A stretch of DNA of 43,426 nt from NCBI GenBank assembly GCA_012728015.1, contig JAAYFY010000040.1, positions 1 to 43,426 of the forward strand, in the 5' to 3' direction. The notes under the pieces were generated by a model. The model made no database searches. It was not told the origin of the DNA and was given only the letters and a program-made list of their open reading frames with translations. The position numbers and the translations under genes were made by a program. This DNA comes from Clostridiaceae bacterium (GTDB lineage: Bacteria > Bacillota > Clostridia > DSM-8532). Positions 43,191 through 43,426 of the stretch are shown piece by piece; position 1 is the stretch's first letter, and each line of letters starts with the position of its first letter.

Positions 43191-43426
43191 GGCCTGAACC
43201 TTTTAATTTCATTACAGGCAGCGAAATCAGATTGCCGCGTAATAGAGATTCCGCGCTCGCAATGATATACACAGTGGACGGCAGACTGTACGAAAATATA
43301 GAATCAAAATGTTTGCAGGAATCCCGTAAAGCCCGGCCGCTGTGCTGCACGGCTGCGAAACATCAACCACTCGAATGAGGGTCGGCTGAACTCGCTTCGC
43401 TCAAACAGCAGCCGCCCTTTTCTCAT
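43191..43426. other. Right-end region with repeat-like sequences
   Basis: No supported gene. At about 43218-43255, GATTGCCGCG...GCGCTCGCAATGA resembles a dispersed bacterial repeat (compare 36024). At 43380-43418, CGGCTG...CAGCCG encloses CTCGCTTCGCTCAAACAG and is followed by TTTTCTC. It resembles a recurrent terminator-like repeat and could end a transcript coming from the left. The window stops just after it. Confidence 0.35.

Noticed and set aside
43184-43378. 64-codon plus-strand frame at the right end
   Set aside because: Starts inside the reverse of a promoter, lacks a ribosome site and runs through repeat-like sequence.

Overview
The window reads as chromosomal DNA of a Gram-positive, endospore-forming anaerobe of the class Clostridia. 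The genus cannot be fixed from the sequence alone. Evidence: strong AAGGAGG-type ribosome binding sites, many TTG/GTG starts, spore genes (a CwlJ-like hydrolase beside a GerQ-like coat protein, and YlbJ), an infC-rpmI-rplT operon behind a probable L20-type leader, an anaerobic indolepyruvate:ferredoxin oxidoreductase and an iron-dependent alcohol dehydrogenase. No rRNA, tRNA, CRISPR array or prophage was seen.

Layout. 1-2800 is a scrapyard: a 37-codon remnant of a DUF255/YyaL gene whose intact homologue lies at 5592, a PepSY protein, plsC, and truncated pieces of a LacI-type regulator and a sugar isomerase/epimerase. An AT-rich Fe-alcohol dehydrogenase and a sorbitol-dehydrogenase-like enzyme follow (2836-5152), probably what is left of a polyol locus. 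5592-10400 holds the full YyaL protein, the gerQ/cwlJ-like spore pair on the minus strand, an Amidase_6 protein and two tiny membrane proteins. 10441-15836 holds folD, a minus-strand cluster of three exported proteins, and an M24 peptidase. 16148-18164 is infC-rpmI-rplT plus an rRNA methyltransferase. A dead IS30-family element (18312-20011) sits just upstream of the gap promoter. 21485-24074 is a metal-responsive arsR/P1B-ATPase operon with a clear operator. 24195-27807 is recG-rsmD-coaD plus a coiled-coil gene, with ylbJ convergent. 29177-34229 carries Asp23, DUF5685, a J-domain protein, a membrane protein and full-length mutS2. 34399-40441 carries a sodium:solute symporter, a broken secreted-protein gene, iorAB and an aminotransferase.

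The most interesting part is the right end. A second MutS2-type ATPase (40749-42752, minus strand) lacks the Smr nuclease domain. It is preceded by a leader of about 330 nt with a consensus promoter, a 7-codon leader ORF, two successive intrinsic terminators, and repeated TTGGCTTAA / TTAAGTCAA segments that can pair in mutually exclusive ways. One pairing is a 14-bp helix enclosing both terminators. A 33-codon ORF with a good ribosome site then overlaps the ATPase start. This looks like a translation-sensing attenuator. Since MutS2 of Bacillus subtilis acts on collided ribosomes, a ribosome-stress-induced MutS2 paralogue is an attractive but untested hypothesis.

Working links between genes: iorAB with the aminotransferase would convert aromatic amino acids through arylpyruvates to aryl-acyl-CoA; the ArsR protein would repress its own metal-efflux ATPase; and rsmD-coaD-ylbJ keeps the order known from Bacillus ylbH-ylbI-ylbJ, with ylbJ flipped.
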